Source of the DNA: Inonotus obliquus
Taxonomy: Eukaryota > Basidiomycota > Agaricomycetes > Hymenochaetales > Hymenochaetaceae
Length of the DNA stretch: 64,000 nucleotides
Assembly (NCBI GenBank): GCA_032164295.1
Contig: JAJHTX010000006.1
Span: 992,001 to 1,056,000 of the forward strand
Direction of reading: 5' to 3'
Shown here piece after piece: positions 59,410 to 64,000 of the stretch (positions within the stretch are counted from its first letter, which is position 1; each line of letters begins with the position of its first letter). Under the pieces are notes generated by a model. The model was not told the origin of the DNA, did not search any database, and saw nothing but the letters and a program-made list of their open reading frames with translations. The position numbers and the translations under genes were made by a program.

Positions 59410-61400
59410 GACATTTTCTACCCTATCACCGCTTACGGAGCACTTGATTCTAATGGATGTACAGTATCCTTTGCTATCAATGATACTTATTTTTGCCCTA
59501 CAGCATGTGATCCATCTTCTTTTATGGCGTCCGCGTACAGTCGTATTCTGGGATGAAGACTATTTATGGAGCTCTAGTCGGAACTCAAATCTTTTCTCTA
59601 GGTCTAGGCTCCGCACATGAGGTTCTTCAGGAGGCCACTAACACGTCTGGACTTTGTTGCTGATATGCAGGCGAACCTCAAAACGAGGATGGATTTCGTA
59701 ATCCAAAAATCTCCTCCCTTTAAGTTTCTCCGTACTCTCAAGCGCTTGCGACCGAAAGTATTTATGCTTTTCCTTTCAACGATCTTACGAACTAACGATC
59801 GCGATGTCAAGCGGTACAGTGAACAAATCCGAGTCGAAGTCTTATCTTATGGTCCATTCGTGACCGTGGATAGTTGACGTCACGACGCCGTTGTTTGCCT
59901 AATCTCTCGAAACGTTCTTCGTTGTATGTACGAATGAAATTCAGGGATTATGATGACCTGTTCATGTGTATGACTTTCATCGTCATGCATCGCGAGAGAA
60001 AGCTTCCGGAAAGGTCTGGGACTTGCAATTTATGTAAGCCTTGAAAGGTTGTACTGGTTGCATCACGTTTCATTCTTCGTTACAAGCGCTGATAGTCGAA
60101 TATGGGGTATCATCTCGTGAAACAAGCAAGGAGTGATTGTTGTTGAATTATTATGTTGTTGACTCCCTCCCCCGGGCCATTCGCAGAGGATTGAACGATG
60201 AGTGGCTTTGGTCCTTTAGATTATTTCCGTTCTTCTTGAAGTATGTATCATTTGAGCTTCAACAGAATGTAGGGGTTACGTATTGTATCATTACCGTGAC
60301 CACATCGGGAGAAAGTCTTAAGGATTTTATGGGAATATATGTCAATAAAAGTGGCGAAAGTACCATAAGGGGAAGAAGGTACCACATTGAACCTCGGTTT
60401 ATAAAAGCCAGCACAAATTTACGATAAGCTCTGTAAGTCTGATGGACCTTGTGAGACGAGAAAGGCTATCTGATACTTATGTATTGATCGAAGGAGTCAC
60501 ATTGAACCTCGAAAATGACATGTCGAAGTCCGGCTTACAAATACAAATAAGTTTTGCAAGCAATCAGGCATCATATAAGGCTCTACAAGTCTTATAAGGG
60601 CGATATAAGAGTGCCTAAAGACTTGATTCATTCTCATAATATTGCTGAAATTCCTTGTAGTAGCTTATCACGAAGAAATAATTAGACGACATATTATTTT
60701 ATTATCAGTCATTATGAATCTATATTTGAATGCCTTCTTCAAATCCGTCGCCCTTCACTCCGGTCACATCCAGCTGCACATACGTGTTTCGCACGAAGAA
60801 CGCTTCTGGTTCTCCGGCGTGCGGGAACGCCATGAAGAGGTCGTGGATCCTACTCCATCCCTGTCCGAAGGAGAGGAGGAGCAGGTGTAGGTGATACGCT
60901 GGATTCGAGGTTTGCGTGAGTTGAGGAAGAAGGAGAGCTAGTAGGTACAGGTACAGGAGCGGATGTAGATGCCGGGCTGGTAGACGAGGCTCTAGGACTT
61001 GCCGGTAACTCCGGCAACACCTTCTGAGATGACGAGATGCTATGCGAACTTCATGTAGACATATGAGTATGATTCCCAAAGGAGGGCGGTGGGGAAGGAC
61101 TGCTCGAAGGCGGATCGGAGTTCGTGACTCGAAACCGCGCTGCGAAGGAAGCTGAGGATTACACACTTAGCGGAGCAGTCACGTACCCGCCCTCGCGCGT
61201 TGTGCTCATAGCATCGGCACCATTTCCGGCACTGCTACCGCTGCCAGGTGACAGCGCCAAGCCGTAACGCGCAGCCGTGCTTGTTGGGAGTGGGGATATG
61301 GAGGGTGGGTTCCCTCGAGGTGGTCGGGAAGGTTTCCCACAACACACCATCAGAGTCGTGTACTTTGCCCGAGGCGGGGCTTTGACGTTGCATGTTAAGC
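59410..61400. other. Intergenic region, 2 kb, no recognised gene
   Basis: One plus-strand frame at 59,617-59,877 (86 residues, basic) has no family features. Around 60,383 and 60,498 the 14-mer CACATTGAACCTCG occurs twice, 115 bp apart, each followed by sequence ending in a TAAG-like block, so this may be an old tandem duplication. From 60,740 to 61,160 the minus strand reads as Pro/Ser-rich in more than one frame, possibly the decayed end of the pseudogene described next. Confidence 0.45.
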
Positions 61401-62740
61401 TCGGGCTGACTATCGTCAGTAAGCGTCAGATCAACGACATACTCACCCCACTGGTCAACACCTTCAGCAGTAAGACCAGCAACACTCTGAGGAACTCAGG
61501 AACCTCGGTGGATAATAGGAGAGGCGTGAGCGTCAGCCTCTATTGTTATGCCTATATTGTCTGCGTTCGAGCTGGCAGATAGAGGGCGAACTGCGACATA
61601 ACCCGGGATGCTATTACGATCAGCATTTGATGCGTAAGGCAACTCTGTTGGAGAACCAGGTCGTGCGTCTAGGAAGGAACCGACGACGTGGTGTCTGCTG
61701 GTAGGTCGGCTCCGAGGCGAGTTGATGCTGTGATTATAACTTTGATGTCGACTTGAGCGCGAGGCTGAACCTGAACCTGAGCCTGCGAAGAAACCGCTTC
61801 CGCTGCTCCATTGTCAGCTCATGCTATTTGGTGCACGATAGAAGGAAACCTTCTTGTATAGTAAATAGCTTCCTCAACTCGCTGAAACGTGTAAAACCCC
61901 AATCGCACTCCTCAGCAATGAAACGATGGTGAGCATCTAGGGATAGCATTAGTCATCAGTCTGATTTGGATTGTGCCCCGACACGCGAAAGCGATGACTG
62001 TTCGGATGATGTGGGAAGTGCAAGACGTACGAGAAACAGTGTAGATGGTGGGGTCATTAGGATTCGAGATGACAAGAGCGAACTGAGCACATGCATGCCA
62101 TCCCTCTGGTGCTCTCTTTGGATCAGCATAGTCCAGATACACGGATACGGTATCGTTCAATGGCGCGTTTGAATTACCGAAGGGAATAAAAGTATTCGCC
62201 TAGTAAGTGTCCAAGAATGAATGGTAAATCGTTATCGCGGTGAAAGGCAAAGGACGTACTAATGATGTCCTCCACACTCAAACTCCGGACTGGTAATCCG
62301 GTTATCTCTTGACTCGTCTCTGTTACTGTACTCTTTCACATGCCCCATCATCCCCACGCCCATGATATCCAAACCGGCTGGACCGATAGTGCTGTTATGG
62401 AGAGCCGAGTCTGGCATCGCTCGCTGTACATCGAGTAAATTGAGAATATAGTTAATTCGGAAGAGTTTCTACTCTGGTCGTCCTCTGTAGGTATTCCATA
62501 TGACGAAGGTAGAGTTGTTGTTGCTGAGTATGAATGGTCTGAGGAGACGGGTGAGCTGTTCTTCGATGAGGGTGCTGGAGGGATGATTGATTGTTCGAGG
62601 GGAGAGGAAGCTACTGGTACGAGAGCCGGGGTGTCCATTTAGATTGTGAGAGAGTAAGGAAGATGGTGGAAGAAGGCAGACATTGTTATCGCCGTTAGAT
62701 GAAGCCGGCGATCCTAATCCGTAGACACCCATTGGACGAT
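61400..62740 (-). pseudogene. Decayed MATH-domain (USP7-like) gene fragment
   Basis: Minus-strand pieces match the MATH domain of fungal USP7/Ubp15-type proteins: an upstream exon ending ITSPEFECGG (about 62,257-62,420), a central exon 62199-62031 with NDTVSVYLDYADPKRAPEGW and HACAQFALVISNPND, and 61936-61850 with HAHHRFIAEECDWGFTRF followed by SELRKLF. The expected strand RILLFPFGN needs a one-base frame change at about 62,180, and the intron before it would create an in-frame stop. Downstream, the frame runs into Ser-rich sequence with stops instead of the ubiquitin protease domain. An N-terminal low-complexity frame starts at 62,638. A pseudogene is the simplest reading; a real MATH-only protein with splicing I misread is the alternative. 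Confidence 0.65.
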
Positions 62741-64000
62741 CAAGTGCGAGACAGTAACGGAGACAGAAACTCTATGCAAACGAGGAAGTGCTCAGACTCG
62801 GTGATGAGCTTTGATTCTTGGAGCGGTTGTTGGACTCAAGGTATTCGGGTTAGAAGAGCGCCGTGGGAACTCGTTGCCTGAGATGTAGGAGATGCTGGAT
62901 CTGAGAGCCAAATTATTGAATGAGCCGAGCTGGGAAGCAAACGAAGGAGTATAGGCTGGGCAAGGTATGTACAGTGACGAGTGGCACAGCTCATTAACCC
63001 AGTGGATTTGATTGAAACTTCACAGACTCACAGTGTTCCAAGTTATTGACAACTCTGGGTATGCACAGATAAGCACTGAAGGCAGAGGTAAGTAATAAGA
63101 TGGTAGTGGTAGATAAAGAAGAGACAAGGCAACAAGGACGTGTTGACTTTGGGAATAAGTACGGATGACATCACACGTGACCGCATTTACGCAGCTTCAA
63201 AAAAACAGAATCAGCAATCCAGGCTTTCCTTTGTGGAATATGATGGTTAAAATCCGATCCCCAGTTTTGGAAGGATAAATCACTCTAAAATATGAATCAC
63301 ATTCTCCCGAGCAGTCTTCTTTTTTCATTGTATGCTTGACCGAAGCCCTGCAACAAACATACACTTTCCATTGAAGCCTCACTGACTAAAATAATACATT
63401 TAAATATATTGTTGCCATAATCTAATAATGCACACCCCTTATTATTTTTCTGTATCGTCTCAAAAGTTACTTGGTGCAAAGCATAGAATTGAGTTGCCTT
63501 GGAATACAATTAGTTGATTGAAAACATCATTTTATCTAATTTACAAGGCAAGAAGAAGAGCTATTTGATGAGTGAAAGAGCATCACAAGAATTTCAATTT
63601 TCTATATAAAAGCATTTTCCTTTCTTTCGTCTTGTATTCATCCAGAATCCTTGTATGCGACTTATATGATCTTGTAAGCCTGCAACACATGATATGGTGA
63701 CTAATAGATTTAAATTACCAAGCAATCTATATAAGGTAAAACATGCTTCACGACTTTCCCCCGATGCATGTCTAAATTGTGCATCAGTGATTTACCTCTG
63801 ATGAAGTTGTTGTTGTACCTTGTCACTTCAATGAGAAGTTGAGAACATGGAAGAACTTGAAGCAGCTCTTGAATATGGAGAACATCTGGCATCTTTCTGT
63901 CGATAATCGTGTATAAGAGAAGCAGCAGTGCAGTGACTCTCTACTAGTATTTCACCAAACATCAAGATGTGACCTAGAAGCACCCGCTTGATCACACTTC
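62741..64000. other. AT-rich window end, no clear gene
   Basis: Base composition drops markedly from about 63,200 onward. Minus-strand frames at 63,297-63,509 and 63,710-63,892 (RGKSLMHNLDMHRGKVVKH) look protein-like, and the second is open further upstream (TALLLLYTIIDRKM). They may be part of a mobile element or decayed gene continuing past the window. No terminal repeats are visible. Confidence 0.4.

Noticed and set aside
60720..61166. Minus-strand frame rich in Leu, Pro and Arg (148 codons)
   Set aside because: More than one frame is open here and none has motifs; it looks like Ser/Pro-rich sequence read out of frame and is treated as part of the decayed region.
1..64000. CRISPR arrays, rRNA, tRNA genes, bacterial-type operons or viral genes
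   Set aside because: No regularly spaced repeats, no tRNA-like arms with conserved T-loop context, no rRNA blocks, and every recognised gene is intron-bearing or typical of fungal nuclei.

Overview
This window is fungal nuclear DNA, almost certainly from a mushroom-forming basidiomycete (Agaricomycetes). The genes are densely interrupted by short GT-AG introns of about 50-60 nt, including several micro-exons. The recognisable products are eukaryotic (Arp2/3, TRiC/CCT, mitochondrial pyruvate carrier, SET-domain histone methyltransferases) and the mix is typical of fungi (GH71 alpha-1,3-glucanase, DUF4965-type glutaminase, CTR copper transporter). No bacterial, viral, CRISPR, rRNA or tRNA feature was seen. 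All gene models were spliced by eye from splice sites and frame; I ran no search, so family names rest on recognised motifs.

Layout. 1-3,040 (-): NAD kinase, running off the left edge. 5,396-7,155 (+): secreted GH71 glucanase. 10,159-13,704 (+): Set9/Suv4-20-type H4K20 methyltransferase. 13.7-22.3 kb: a long stretch with no convincing gene, probably decayed sequence. 22.3-28.9 kb: a compact housekeeping block: SDR oxidoreductase (-), CCT6 (+), nucleolar FKBP (-), ARPC4 (+). 29.4-34.5 kb (+): HLTF/Rad5-type repair helicase with PARP-type zinc finger, HIRAN, SNF2 and RING parts. 35.8-39.4 kb (+): glutaminase with a C-terminal membrane anchor. It is bracketed by two diverged copies of one sequence (34.56 and 40.15 kb), and the second copy is the 3' flank of a CTR copper transporter (40.4-41.5 kb, -). 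42.4-44.2 kb (-): HMG-box factor. 45.14-45.95 kb: a MITE-like element with an 8-bp target duplication. 46.6-48.2 kb (+): CBM5/12-like plus DM9 (DUF3421) protein. 49.3-51.6 kb (-): oxysterol-binding protein. 52.5-53.2 kb (-): small unknown protein. 53.5-54.3 kb (+): Apq12-like protein. 54.8-55.5 kb (-): mitochondrial pyruvate carrier. 55.7-58.0 kb (-): chromodomain-SET H3K9 methyltransferase (Clr4/SUV39). 58.2-59.4 kb (+): palmitoyl-protein thioesterase. 61.4-62.7 kb (-): apparent MATH-domain (USP7-like) pseudogene. 62.9-64 kb: AT-rich DNA with no clear gene.

The genes do not form one pathway. The organisation that matters is divergent pairing over short shared promoters (SDR/CCT6, FKBP/ARPC4, unknown/Apq12, H3K9 methyltransferase/PPT1), the contrast between tight housekeeping blocks and decayed gaps, and three chromatin-linked genes (H4K20 and H3K9 methyltransferases and the HLTF/Rad5 protein) in one 64-kb segment.
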